Below are positions 6,752-15,933 of a DNA stretch of 64,000 nucleotides, piece by piece. Position 1 is the stretch's first letter. The number at the start of each line of letters is the position of its first letter. Under the pieces are notes generated by a model that worked only from the letters and a program-made list of their open reading frames with translations, was not told the DNA's origin and did not search any database. A program made the position numbers and the translations under genes. Origin of the DNA: Bacteroidales bacterium (lineage in GTDB: Bacteria; Bacteroidota; Bacteroidia; Bacteroidales; UBA932); NCBI GenBank assembly GCA_017437125.1, contig JAFSBV010000016.1:48133-112132 (forward strand), written 5' to 3'.

Positions 6752-9383
6752 GGTTGCATTCTACTGTTAGTGGTACTGATAGTTTCATTACGTTCTCCAT
6801 TTCTTCCGTCACGATCTTCTTCAGATGCTCCACTTCCGACGGAATCGCGTCGAAAAGAAGTTCGTCATGGATCTGGAGGACCATGCGGCTTTGCAGTCCT
6901 TCGGCTGCAAGGCGCCTGTCAACATTGATCATGGCGATCTTGATTATGTCAGCCGCAGTGCCCTGGATAGGTGCATTGACTGCATTTCTTTCTGCCAGCG
7001 AGCGGACTGTACCGTTCTTGGAATTGATGTCGGGCAGATAGCGGCGCCTGCCGAATACAGTCTCTACATAACCGTTTTCGCGAGCGGCGGCCAGTGTGTC
7101 ATCGATATATGATGAAATGGCCGGGAAGTTTGCGAAATAATCTTCTATGATCTTCTTGGCCTCTCCTCTTGAAATGCCCAGACGCTGTGCAAGACCGAAT
7201 GTGGAGATTCCGTACATGATTCCGAAATTGGCGGTCTTGGCGATCCTTCTCTGCTCCGGAGTGACTTCGTCAATGCTTATTCCGAATATCTTCGCAGCTG
7301 TGGAGGCATGCACATCCTGTCCTTCTCTGAACGCGGAAATAAGGTGCTGGTCGCAGCTCAGATGAGCCATGATCCTCAGCTCGATCTGTGAATAGTCGGC
7401 TGAAACCATCACTCCGTCCGGACGGCTGGAAACGAATGCCTTCCTGATCTCCTTGCCCCTTTCCGTCCTGATCGGGATGTTCTGCAGATTCGGTTTTGAG
7501 GAACTTAACCTTCCGGTGGCTGTAAGTGCTTGATTGAAAGTGGTATGTATTCTTCCTGTGACCGGTGATATGAAGGTCGGAAGCGGCTCTATATAAGTTG
7601 ACAGAAGCTTCCTCAATCCTCTGTATTCGAGGATCTCGTTGATGATAGGATGCCTGTCGGCGAGTCCGTTCAAAGTCTCCTCATCGGTAGGGTAGTTGTA
7701 CCGTACTCCTGACTTCGGCTTTATCTTAGGGTCGAGATTCAATTTCTCGAACAGCAGTATTCCGACCTGTTTCGGAGAAAGGATGTTCAGATTCGGCTCG
7801 TCAGCCATTGTCCTTATCCTCTCCTGCGTCTCATTCATCTCGGTGGCGAGAGATGAGGCATATCTCCGAAGCTGCTGCAGGTCTATCTTGACTCCTTCCA
7901 GTTCCATTCCTGACAGAACCCTCATAAGCGGCTCCTCCATCGTCTCATACAGGCCGCAGAGGCTCAAGCTCTCCATCTCTTCCAGAACCTTGGCTCCAAG
8001 CTGCAACGTTGCGGCAGCCTCAGCCGGATGCCCCTTGGTCTCATTGTCATCTTCCGGAATTTCGTCAAACAGGGATAACGGTGCTTCCGCCTCTGAAGGC
8101 TGTACACACTCCTCTATGTTGACACCGAGATATGTTCTTGTGAGGATGTCTATCTTATGACTTTTCTCAGGATTGATCAGATAATGCATCAGCTCAATGT
8201 CGAAGAGACGTCCGGCAATCTCTGATCCGTTGAAGCTCAGTATGTTGCATTGCTGCTTGAGGTCATATCCGTACTTGGCTATTGCAGGATCGGTGATGAT
8301 GTCCCTGAAGTCGTCGAGCCTGCCGGATGAGACCATGCATGTGCCCCCGTACTCAGTCGCAACAGTGATGAGCTTTACAGGTGTAAATGATCCCGTCTGT
8401 TCTCCCTCTGTAATGATCGAACATCTTCCGCTTGTCCTTGCGGCTTTGCAGACGGTTGCAGGATCCGATTCTGTAAAGCAGAGCTTCTTTTCGACCTTGG
8501 CCGCTGTCGGCTTCACATTGCCGATGAACCGTCTTAATGATCCGAACTCATACAGTTCGAAAAGATCCGCCACTTCCGGGTCATATGACAGGTTTACCGC
8601 CATGTCTTCGCTCTTCACATCAAGTACTATGTCTGTCTTGATCGTCACCAGATCATGGCTGAGGCCGATATGTTCACGGGCATTCGCGAATGCCTCCCTC
8701 TGCTTCGGAGTCAGTTCGTCAATATGTCTGTAGATGTTTTCCACATTGTCATATTTCGCGATGAGCTTTCCTGCTCCCACTTCTCCAACACCTTTTACTC
8801 CAGGTACGTTGTCGGATGAATCACCGCAGATGGTGAGTATCTCTATCACCTGTTCAGGCCTTGAGATACCGTATTTTTCGCAGACTTTCCTGACATCGAT
8901 CAGTTCGTTGTCGCTTCCGGACTTGCCCGGCTTGTATTGCGTTATATGTTCGGAAATCAGCTGGCCGTAATCCTTGTCAGGAGTGACCATGAAAACGTCG
9001 AAGCCTTCTTTCTCGGCACGTTTTGCCATTGAGCCTATGACGTCATCAGCCTCGAATCCCTTTACCATCAGTACCGGTATGCACATGGCCTTGCAAAGGT
9101 TGCAGAGCGGTTCGAGGGAGTCGATGATGAGCTGCGGGGTTTCCTGACGTGTGCCCTTGTATTCCGGATACATTTCATGCCTGAATGTGCCTCCCGGAGG
9201 ATCGAACGCAATGGCGAGATGCGTAGGCTTTTCACGCTCGATAAGTTCGAGTATATATTTGGTGAATCCGAAGAGGATGGACATGTCCGCACCTTTGGAA
9301 TTTATCATCGGATGACGCAGGAATGCGTAGTACATCTTGAAAATCAGTGCGTGGCCGTCTATCAGGAATAGTCTTTTGTTCAT
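6723..9383 (-). CDS. polA: DNA polymerase I, with degenerate 3'-5' exonuclease domain
   Basis: An 886-residue protein: 5'-nuclease domain (1-~290), exonuclease-fold domain (~305-490) and family A polymerase. The polymerase motifs are intact: DYSQIELR (motif A), RRIAKTANFGIMYG (O helix, with the Phe that disfavours ddNTPs) and QIHDELLF (motif C). The exonuclease residues are not: motif I, normally DxE, reads ITEGE without the Asp, and motif III lacks its terminal Asp (AEAAATLQL where E. coli has AEDADVTLQL). Proofreading is therefore probably absent. I chose the ATG at 9381-9383 because the -7 box TAACTTTG (9409-9402) lies just upstream and family members begin MNKRLFLIDGHA. Confidence 0.93.
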   Translation of the reverse strand: MNKRLFLIDGHALIFKMYYAFLRHPMINSKGADMSILFGFTKYILELIEREKPTHLAIAFDPPGGTFRHEMYPEYKGTRQETPQLIIDSLEPLCNLCKAMCIPVLMVKGFEADDVIGSMAKRAEKEGFDVFMVTPDKDYGQLISEHITQYKPGKSGSDNELIDVRKVCEKYGISRPEQVIEILTICGDSSDNVPGVKGVGEVGAGKLIAKYDNVENIYRHIDELTPKQREAFANAREHIGLSHDLVTIKTDIVLDVKSEDMAVNLSYDPEVADLFELYEFGSLRRFIGNVKPTAAKVEKKLCFTESDPATVCKAARTSGRCSIITEGEQTGSFTPVKLITVATEYGGTCMVSSGRLDDFRDIITDPAIAKYGYDLKQQCNILSFNGSEIAGRLFDIELMHYLINPEKSHKIDILTRTYLGVNIEECVQPSEAEAPLSLFDEIPEDDNETKGHPAEAAATLQLGAKVLEEMESLSLCGLYETMEEPLMRVLSGMELEGVKIDLQQLRRYASSLATEMNETQERIRTMADEPNLNILSPKQVGILLFEKLNLDPKIKPKSGVRYNYPTDEETLNGLADRHPIINEILEYRGLRKLLSTYIEPLPTFISPVTGRIHTTFNQALTATGRLSSSKPNLQNIPIRTERGKEIRKAFVSSRPDGVMVSADYSQIELRIMAHLSCDQHLISAFREGQDVHASTAAKIFGISIDEVTPEQRRIAKTANFGIMYGISTFGLAQRLGISRGEAKKIIEDYFANFPAISSYIDDTLAAARENGYVETVFGRRRYLPDINSKNGTVRSLAERNAVNAPIQGTAADIIKIAMINVDRRLAAEGLQSRMVLQIHDELLFDAIPSEVEHLKKIVTEEMENVMKLSVPLTVECNHGNNWLEAH

Positions 9384-9401
9384 ATACGCAAAATTGAACC
9401 C

Positions 9402-9439
9402 CAAAGTTATAAAAAGTTTCGATAAAATCATTATATTTG
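9402..9439. promoter_or_regulatory. Divergent promoter region polA / SPFH gene
   Basis: Two oppositely oriented -7 boxes are visible: TAACTTTG on the minus strand (9409-9402, for polA) and TATATTTG on the plus strand (9432-9439, for the SPFH gene). Neither has a clean TTTG at the expected -33 distance, so these are weaker calls than the tRNA promoters. Confidence 0.5.
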
Positions 9440-9472
9440 AAATCTGATCATTTGACTGAAAACAATTTGAAT

Positions 9473-10426
9473 ATGGAAAAGGAATTCAAAGGCACCGTCC
9501 TTAACGGCTTTCTGATGCTTTTTGTGGTACTCATCATGTGTTTCGGAAGTATCGCTATGTTTGTACTTGCTGGTCTGGAGATGATTCCGTTGTGGACTCT
9601 TGCTCTCAGCATTACCGCTTTCATCGTATCTTTCTTCCTGATGCCCGGATTCGTGAAGCTTGAGCCTAATGAGGCATCCGTAATGGTGTTTTTCGGAAAA
9701 TATGAGGGTACATTCTCTCAGACAGGATACTATTGGGCCAATCCGTTCCTTTCCAAGAAGGCGGTATCTCTCAGGGCCAGGAACCTCAATGTCGATCCTA
9801 TAAAGGTCAATGACAAGGAAGGTAATCCTATCCTAATCGGTCTCGTGCTCGTATGGAAACTGAAGGATTCGTACAAGGCGATGTTCGAGATCGATTCACA
9901 GACTCTTGCCGCTGCCTCTGCTGCCGCTGCAGGTCAGGTGGGAACAAGCCAGGTGGCATCACGCATGCGTGCTTTCGAGAATTTCGTGAAGGTGCAGTCC
10001 GATGCCGCACTCCGTTCTGTCGCAGCTCTCTATTCATATGACGACAACGACGGCAATACAGATGAGGCTACATTGAGAGGGGGAGCGGATGAGGTTAATC
10101 AGGTTCTTCTCGACAAGCTTAACGAGCGCCTTGAAATGGCCGGTCTCAGTGTCGTTGAAGCGAGGATCAATTATCTCGCATATACTCCTGAGATCGCTGC
10201 CGTGATGCTCAGAAGACAGCAGGCGACAGCCATAATCTCTGCAAGGGAGAAGATCGTCGAGGGCGCTGTGTCGATGGTCAAGATGGCTCTTGACAAGCTT
10301 TCGGATGATGGCGTCGTAGAACTTGATAACGACCAGAAGGCCAGGATGGTATCGAACCTTCTCGTTGTTCTCTGCGCTGACGAATCCGCTCAGCCTGTCG
10401 TGAATGCTTCAGGTGAAAACAGATAG
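9473..10426 (+). CDS. SPFH/band 7 (flotillin-like) membrane protein
   Basis: A 317-residue protein with two N-terminal membrane helices (about residues 8-55) followed by an SPFH domain (FVKLEPNEASVMVFFGKYEG... GYYWANPF) and a C-terminal helical stretch RRQQATAIISAREKIVEGAV. SPFH proteins form ring or cage assemblies at membranes and often hold proteases or organise microdomains; the partner here is unknown. The longer frame from 9437 is rejected because it would start inside the -7 box. The gene is 6 bp before a barrel protein gene. Confidence 0.82.
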   Translation: MEKEFKGTVLNGFLMLFVVLIMCFGSIAMFVLAGLEMIPLWTLALSITAFIVSFFLMPGFVKLEPNEASVMVFFGKYEGTFSQTGYYWANPFLSKKAVSLRARNLNVDPIKVNDKEGNPILIGLVLVWKLKDSYKAMFEIDSQTLAAASAAAAGQVGTSQVASRMRAFENFVKVQSDAALRSVAALYSYDDNDGNTDEATLRGGADEVNQVLLDKLNERLEMAGLSVVEARINYLAYTPEIAAVMLRRQQATAIISAREKIVEGAVSMVKMALDKLSDDGVVELDNDQKARMVSNLLVVLCADESAQPVVNASGENR

Positions 10427-10432
10427 CCTTGG

Positions 10433-11314
10433 ATGAAAAGGTTCCTGATCACTGTCTTTCTGGCTGCGATTTCATGTGTGGCTGCCCGTTCCGAAACCCC
10501 TCCTGTGGATTATTATACTCCGACAGGGGTGGCTCCGGCTTTCTTCGGTCCCAATGCCTTTCCTGTGCCTGACATGCTTGACGGACGCACGTCTTCTGTT
10601 TTCAGACTCGAGGCATATGCGGACAGCTATTGGGGAAATGCGGTCGAGGGAGAAGACTATACGTCGGACTTTTTCATGAGGCTCGTGATCCCATGCTTCA
10701 CCCCGAGGGTGAATTTCGTGATGTGGGGATATCTTGCGGAATATTGCAGGACAGGCCCGGAAGCGAATTCATTCAGGGGAGTGGGATACGACGGGACATT
10801 GAAGGACTGTTACGCAGGTGATTTCTATATATCGGCGGATGCCATGATATTGACGCAGGAGGAATGCGGCCTGGATGTGTCTGCAAGAATGGCCTTGAAG
10901 ACAGCCTCCGGACACAGATTCCATTATGCAAGGTATTATGACAGTCCGGGATATTTCTTCGATGCCTCGGCAGGTCGGTCATTTCCCATTGCCGACGGCA
11001 GGGCCATGGCAAGATTGGCGGTAAGTACAGGCTTCCTGTGCTGGCAGACTGATGTCAGAAGACAGAATGATGCTGTGATGTACGGAGCCCATGCCTCTGT
11101 ATCGTCGGGAAGGTGGGAACTGTCAGCAGAATATGGCGGATATGTCGGATGGGAAAGGCATGGTGATGCCCCTATGACATTGAAGACATGTCTTTCCTGC
11201 AGTTTCGGCAATCTTGTCATGAAGCTGCAGCATCAGGCCGGATTTGCAGACTGGCCATATCATCAGTTACGTTTTGGTGCAGAATACCGCTTCTGCTTCA
11301 GCAAGGACAGATAA
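10433..11314 (+). CDS. Predicted outer-membrane beta-barrel protein, function unknown
   Basis: A 293-residue protein with a signal peptide (MKRFLITVFLAAISCVAARS) and many alternating amphipathic strands rich in Tyr, Trp and Gly. The end, HQLRFGAEYRFCFSKDR, resembles a barrel's closing strand. I do not recognise a named family. It lies 6 bp after the SPFH gene and 10 bp before the response regulator gene, so it may be co-transcribed with the two-component system. Confidence 0.6.
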   Translation: MKRFLITVFLAAISCVAARSETPPVDYYTPTGVAPAFFGPNAFPVPDMLDGRTSSVFRLEAYADSYWGNAVEGEDYTSDFFMRLVIPCFTPRVNFVMWGYLAEYCRTGPEANSFRGVGYDGTLKDCYAGDFYISADAMILTQEECGLDVSARMALKTASGHRFHYARYYDSPGYFFDASAGRSFPIADGRAMARLAVSTGFLCWQTDVRRQNDAVMYGAHASVSSGRWELSAEYGGYVGWERHGDAPMTLKTCLSCSFGNLVMKLQHQAGFADWPYHQLRFGAEYRFCFSKDR

Positions 11315-11324
11315 GATACGGACT

Positions 11325-12005
11325 ATGAAAATACTTATAATAGAAGATGAGGTTTCTCTTCAGGAAATGATGACCCTTTCCTTGAGGAAAGAAGGTTATG
11401 TCGTGGAGAGTGCAGAGGATTTCCATGCCGCCATGGACAAGATAGCCGGATATTCGTATGACTGTATCCTTCTGGATATCAATCTCCCGGGCGGTTGTGG
11501 GCTGGATATACTTGAGCACGTGAAAAAGATCGGATGCAGGGCGGATGTCATAATAACTTCTGCCCGTGATTCGATTGACGACAAGGTACGCGGACTGGAG
11601 CTGGGTGCGGATGATTATCTGGCGAAGCCTTTCCATATGGCAGAGCTTGTTGCCCGTATAAGAAGCGTCGCACGCAGGAGCAGGAATGACGGTGACATGA
11701 CATACAAGGCCGGTAACGTCTCGATGGATGATGTGTCTAAAAAGGTGATTGTCGGGGGAAAGCCCTTGACGCTTCTGAAAAAGGAATTCGACATATTGAA
11801 ATACTTCCTGATGAGGCAGGGATATACTGTTGACAAGGCGGCATTAGCGGAAGCTGTCTGGGGAGACCATATCGATCAGACAGATGATTTCCAGTTCGTA
11901 TATGCCCAGGTGAAGAATCTTCGCAGGAAACTGCAGGATGCAGGTGCCGACATAGAGATAAAATCGATCTACGGATTCGGATACAGACTTATTCTTCCAG
12001 AGTGA
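11325..12005 (+). CDS. OmpR/PhoB-family response regulator
   Basis: A 226-residue protein with a receiver domain (acidic pocket E7/D8, phospho-acceptor D51 in LLDINLPG, Lys in YLAKPF) and a C-terminal winged-helix DNA-binding domain (~130-226, ending IYGFGYRLILPE). The frame opens further upstream at 11244, but MKILIIEDE is the family start. The stop codon is 1 bp from the histidine kinase start, so the pair is translationally coupled. The PepSY-like genes just downstream are likely targets (inference). Confidence 0.95.
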   Translation: MKILIIEDEVSLQEMMTLSLRKEGYVVESAEDFHAAMDKIAGYSYDCILLDINLPGGCGLDILEHVKKIGCRADVIITSARDSIDDKVRGLELGADDYLAKPFHMAELVARIRSVARRSRNDGDMTYKAGNVSMDDVSKKVIVGGKPLTLLKKEFDILKYFLMRQGYTVDKAALAEAVWGDHIDQTDDFQFVYAQVKNLRRKLQDAGADIEIKSIYGFGYRLILPE

Positions 12006-12006
12006 T

Positions 12007-13290
12007 ATGAAGCTTATATATAAGATAACTCTGACTTTCATTGCCCCGCTTGTCGTCACTCTGGCGCTGTGGGGATGGCTTTCATATCGTACCATGGAAA
12101 GGAAGATCCATGCCGATACGGATATGATCCTCAAGGAGTATTCCGATGCCATAATCACACGCAAGCTTTCCGGATTTGAGCTGCCGGAAAGATTCAACGG
12201 AGCATATAATACCTATTATATTAAGGAAGTCACTCCTGAATATGCAGCAGAAAATCCGGCTGTAGAATATATGGAGGCTGAAGTCAGTCTCAAGACTCAG
12301 GAAGATTTTGCCAGTTCGCGAATCCGCCGTCAGATATTCATGGATAAGGAAGGCAGATATTATGAGATAAGCGTGTCGCTTCCTACATTCGAGCAGGATA
12401 CCTTGGTCGAGCATGTGCTCTGGTGGACAGGAATCCTCTTCGTGGTGCTTCTTATAGCTCTGCTTATAATAGGAATCCTTGTCATAAATTACAACCTCAG
12501 GCCGTTCAAGGCCCTGATGGACTGGATGGACGGATATGTTCCGGGACAGGTTCATGAATCTGTACCGGACAATACGGATGTTCTTGAATTCCGCAAGCTT
12601 GCGGCAACCGTGCAGAAGGCGGTTGACCGTTTCGAACACGAATACGCGGAACGTAAGATATTCATAGGAAATGTCTCTCATGAACTTCAGACTCCGCTTG
12701 CCGTATGTGCCAACAGGGTGGAACTGCTCCTTGACAGACCGGACCTTGATGAAGAAATGGCCGGTGAACTCGTGAAGCTTCACCGGAGTCTCCAGCACAT
12801 GATCCGTCTCAACAAGACATTGCTTCTTCTTGCGAAGATAGAGAACGGTCAGTTCCCTGAAACGGTGGATGTCGATCTTGGAGCAATGCTCGATGACGCT
12901 TCTCTCATGTATGATGACATATATTCCCAGAGATATCTAAACGTGACATTTGAGAAAGAGGATGAGCTGGTCTGCCGGATGAATGAACAGATGGCATCGG
13001 TGCTCGTCAACAATCTTCTGAAGAATGCATATGCGCATTCTGACTATAATGGCGATGTGGAGATTGTTGTAAACCGGCGGGGATTCTCTGTAAGCAATTC
13101 AGGAACCGCTCCTCTTGACCGTTCCAAGTTGTTTACCCGTTTCTATCAGCCGGAGGGACGCAAGGAAGGAGCTACCGGACTTGGACTTGCCCTTGCCTAT
13201 GCCGTATGTGAAAGAAACGGCATGGAATTGTCATATGATTTCAAGGAAAACCATCATGTTTTTTCGGTTATTTTGAAAAAATCAAAATAA
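12007..13290 (+). CDS. Sensor histidine kinase
   Basis: A 427-residue inner-membrane kinase. Two membrane helices (about 8-28 and 137-160) flank a ~105-residue periplasmic sensor domain. There follow a linker, the dimerisation domain with H225 in NVSHELQTPLAV, and an ATPase domain with N box NLLKNAYAH and a TGLGLALAYAV G box. It phosphorylates the adjacent response regulator. Its signal is unknown; PepSY proteins next to such kinases often act as periplasmic sensors or modulators. Confidence 0.93.
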   Translation: MKLIYKITLTFIAPLVVTLALWGWLSYRTMERKIHADTDMILKEYSDAIITRKLSGFELPERFNGAYNTYYIKEVTPEYAAENPAVEYMEAEVSLKTQEDFASSRIRRQIFMDKEGRYYEISVSLPTFEQDTLVEHVLWWTGILFVVLLIALLIIGILVINYNLRPFKALMDWMDGYVPGQVHESVPDNTDVLEFRKLAATVQKAVDRFEHEYAERKIFIGNVSHELQTPLAVCANRVELLLDRPDLDEEMAGELVKLHRSLQHMIRLNKTLLLLAKIENGQFPETVDVDLGAMLDDASLMYDDIYSQRYLNVTFEKEDELVCRMNEQMASVLVNNLLKNAYAHSDYNGDVEIVVNRRGFSVSNSGTAPLDRSKLFTRFYQPEGRKEGATGLGLALAYAVCERNGMELSYDFKENHHVFSVILKKSK

Positions 13291-13345
13291 TTTCCAAAAA
13301 TTCATATTATTTCAGTTTCTTTTCAGAATTGTGTCTGACTTTTGT

Positions 13346-13362
13346 ATTGTCAAAAAGACAAT
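13346..13362. promoter_or_regulatory. Inverted repeat upstream of PepSY genes, possible operator
   Basis: ATTGTC-N5-GACAAT lies 30 bp before the first PepSY-like gene, next to TTTTG. An OmpR-type regulator more often binds direct repeats, so this may also be a short RNA hairpin. Low confidence. Confidence 0.3.
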
Positions 13363-13391
13363 GAATAGGTTAAATTAAAAAAGATACAACT

Positions 13392-13823
13392 ATGAAAAGA
13401 ATCATTACAGTATTGGCAATCGCGATTGCATCTCTTTCAGTGGCTTACGCAGGCGACAAGCCTGTCTCATTCAACCAGCTGCCTGCCCCGGCTCAGTCGT
13501 TCCTTAACACAAACTTCCCAGGTGACGGCATATCATATGCAACCATAGACGATGACCTCATACGTCCGGACTATAATGTCGTTCTGGTAAGCGGTGTGAA
13601 GATCCAGTTCGAACATGACGGAGCTCTCGAGAAGATCGAGTGCAGGACAGGTGTCCCTGTCGATCTGATTCCTGTGCAGATAAAGGATTATGTGAAGCTG
13701 CATTATCCTGATGCATATTTCACAGAATATGAGATCGGACGCAAGTCTTATGAGGTAAAGCTGTCAAACAGGCTTGAAATGAAGTTCAACCGTAACTTCA
13801 TCCTTGTGGAAATCGATGACTGA
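13392..13823 (+). CDS. Periplasmic PepSY-like protein
   Basis: A 143-residue protein with a signal peptide cleaved after AYA-GDK. The remainder consists of two PepSY-like repeats (FNQLPAPAQSFLNTNFPG... and LIPVQIKDYVKLHYPDA...) of the Bacteroidota PF11396 type (putative beta-lactamase-inhibitor-like). These small proteins are found beside two-component systems and are thought to act in the periplasm; biochemical function is not established. It is followed after 46 bp by a second PepSY-like gene. Confidence 0.8.
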   Translation: MKRIITVLAIAIASLSVAYAGDKPVSFNQLPAPAQSFLNTNFPGDGISYATIDDDLIRPDYNVVLVSGVKIQFEHDGALEKIECRTGVPVDLIPVQIKDYVKLHYPDAYFTEYEIGRKSYEVKLSNRLEMKFNRNFILVEIDD

Positions 13824-13869
13824 TGAATATGTACTGGAATAATCAATGAATTTTTAAAAGAGAAAAGAT

Positions 13870-14334
13870 ATGAAGAAGATAATGATGATACTGGCTGTAG
13901 TAGCCGCTTTCGCAGCAGTTCAGGCTTGCGAGAAATATGAAGACGGACGTCCGTCAAAGGCAATCATAAATGAGTTTGAGAGAATGTATCCTGATGCATG
14001 GGACATTGAATGGGAATATGAGGTTTCATATTGGGAGGTGCATTTCGAAACCGGACCACGTCCGAACGGCATTGAGCATACCGCTTGTTTCGACATGTCG
14101 GCGAACTGGATCAATACACAGACAGAGCTTCCTCTTACCTCCGTCCCTCAGAAGATCAAGGATTATCTTGCATCGTCAAACTTCGGAGACATCCAGTATG
14201 AAGACTATTTTGTCGATTATTATGAGACTCCTACAGGTAATTTCTACAGATTCGATGTCCATATCAACGGTGGCAAGGCTGAAATAGATGTGACGGAAGA
14301 TGGAAAAGTATCTGTCGCAGGTTATGGATATTGA
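13870..14334 (+). CDS. PepSY-like lipoprotein
   Basis: A 154-residue protein with a lipoprotein signal (VAAFAAVQAC, lipid-anchored Cys ~20). The mature part has PepSY-like repeats around INEFERMYPDAWDIEWE and VPQKIKDYLASSNFG. It is a divergent paralogue of the preceding gene and probably belongs to the same unit downstream of the two-component system. Its end is followed by a -7-like box and a terminator hairpin. Confidence 0.75.
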   Translation: MKKIMMILAVVAAFAAVQACEKYEDGRPSKAIINEFERMYPDAWDIEWEYEVSYWEVHFETGPRPNGIEHTACFDMSANWINTQTELPLTSVPQKIKDYLASSNFGDIQYEDYFVDYYETPTGNFYRFDVHINGGKAEIDVTEDGKVSVAGYGY

Positions 14335-14345
14335 TCAGGAATTGC

Positions 14346-14402
14346 TAAATTTGTGCACCTTATGGTGCAGTCGAGGCTGACCCTGCGGGGCCGGCCTTTT
14401 TT
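14346..14402 (+). terminator. Terminator between PepSY genes and pepC, possibly an attenuator
   Basis: TAAATTTG (14346-14353) fits a -7 box. It is followed by a small TGCACC/GGTGCA hairpin and then by a stem AGGCTG-A-CCC / GGG-C-CGGCCT ending in TTTTTT (14374-14402). The latter is a clear intrinsic terminator for the PepSY unit. If the -7 box is active, the hairpin would lie in the pepC leader and act as an attenuator. Confidence 0.65.
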
Positions 14403-14428
14403 GTCGGAATATAAAAACCTTTCAAGAT

Positions 14429-15889
14429 ATGAAGAAACTTTTATTTGCTGCGGCTGTTGCCGCATTTGCTGCGATGAATGCCTATGCACAGCAGCCTGCA
14501 GGTGCTCCCGAAGGAGGAATTTCAGCGGAAATGCTGAAAGAGATCAGTAAAGGATATGAGGGCAATGCCAGTGACAAGGCTTTGAGGAATGCCCTTGCCG
14601 TCACTTCGATCGGCACTCTTGCGATCAATGCTGAGAATGCGGCCATGATCGATACTCATTTCTCAGACAGAGTCAGGACCAAGGGAATCACCGACCAGCA
14701 GTCTTCAGGAAGATGCTGGCTTTTTACTGGCCTTAATGTGTTGAGAGCCAAGATGATCGATAAATATGACCTTCCTGGAATGGAGTTCTCTCAGAACTAT
14801 CTCTTCTTCTATGACCAGCTTGAAAAGGCCAATCTTTTCCTTCAAGGAATCATCGATACGAAGGAGCTTCCGTTTGATGACAGGAAGGTTGACTGGCTGT
14901 TCTCCAATCCGCTCAGCGACGGCGGTCAGTTCACAGGCGTGTCGAATCTGATCACCAAGTATGGTCTTGTTCCTTCTGAGGCAATGCCGGAGACTTACCA
15001 GGCAAACAACACTTCCCAGATGGCAAATCTCATCAAGCTCAAGCTGCGCGAATACGGACTGGAACTTCGTGAGGCATATGAGGCAGGCTACAAGGAGATC
15101 GGCAAGCGTCCGAGGAAGGATGTGGAAAAGAGTATGAAGGCTCTTGATGCCAAGCTTCAGGATATGAAGATCCAGCAGCTTTCTGAGGTTTACCGTATGC
15201 TCGCCCTCTGTCTTGGTGAGCCGGTTCAGGAGTTCGAATGGATAAGATGCGACAAGAACAACAATATCGTAAGCCGCAAAACCTATACTCCTAAGTCATT
15301 CTACGATGAGTTCATAGGAGAGGATCTGGAGAATAATTATGTCATGATAATGAATGATCCTTGCCGTGAATATGGAAAGGTATATGAGATCGATTATGAC
15401 AGGCATGTATATGACGGTCATAATTGGCTCTATATCAATCTTCCTGTAGAGAGGATCAAGGAGATGGCTATAGCTTCGATAAAGGATAATACTGCAATGT
15501 ATTTCTCATGTGACGTGGGCAAGTTCGCGAACAGCAAGAAGGGTGTTCTTGATCTCAATAACTTTGACTATGAGTCACTTATGGGCGTTGAGTTCGGTAT
15601 GGACAAGAAGGAGAGGGTGCAGACACATGCCAGCGGATCTTCTCATGCAATGACTCTCATAGCTGTCGATATCGTTGACGGAAAGCCTGTAAAGTGGATG
15701 GTGGAGAACAGCTGGGGCCCTTCTGCAGGATACAAAGGCAACTATATTATGACTGACGAGTGGTTCAACGAATATATGTTCCGACTTGTTGTCGAGAAGA
15801 AGTATGTTCCTGCCGATGTGCTCGAAATTCTGAACCAGGAGCCGGTGCAGCTTCCTGCATGGGATCCTATGTTTGCTCCGGAAGAATAA
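14429..15889 (+). CDS. pepC: C1-family aminopeptidase / bleomycin hydrolase (exported)
   Basis: A 486-residue papain-fold cysteine peptidase. The catalytic Cys is in [14 protein letters not shown], the His in [12 protein letters not shown] and the Asn in VENSWG. Bleomycin hydrolase/PepC enzymes form self-compartmentalised hexamers and act as aminopeptidases. Unlike classic cytoplasmic PepC, this protein starts with a signal peptide ([22 protein letters not shown]), so it is probably periplasmic, as in other Bacteroidales homologues. Confidence 0.9.
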   Translation: MKKLLFAAAVAAFAAMNAYAQQPAGAPEGGISAEMLKEISKGYEGNASDKALRNALAVTSIGTLAINAENAAMIDTHFSDRVRTKGITDQQSSGRCWLFTGLNVLRAKMIDKYDLPGMEFSQNYLFFYDQLEKANLFLQGIIDTKELPFDDRKVDWLFSNPLSDGGQFTGVSNLITKYGLVPSEAMPETYQANNTSQMANLIKLKLREYGLELREAYEAGYKEIGKRPRKDVEKSMKALDAKLQDMKIQQLSEVYRMLALCLGEPVQEFEWIRCDKNNNIVSRKTYTPKSFYDEFIGEDLENNYVMIMNDPCREYGKVYEIDYDRHVYDGHNWLYINLPVERIKEMAIASIKDNTAMYFSCDVGKFANSKKGVLDLNNFDYESLMGVEFGMDKKERVQTHASGSSHAMTLIAVDIVDGKPVKWMVENSWGPSAGYKGNYIMTDEWFNEYMFRLVVEKKYVPADVLEILNQEPVQLPAWDPMFAPEE

Positions 15890-15933
15890 AGATTTTACTA
15901 TATTTGCAGTTTGTAACAGTAAAAGATAAGTCA

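Noticed and set aside
7696-8733. Plus-strand ORFs of 154 and 178 codons within polA
   Set aside because: Ser/Leu-rich shadow frames; polA motifs on the minus strand explain the region.
14353-14550. 65-codon ORF overlapping the pepC start
   Set aside because: It runs through a terminator hairpin and overlaps pepC in another frame; Cys-rich composition is a by-product of pepC signal-peptide codons.
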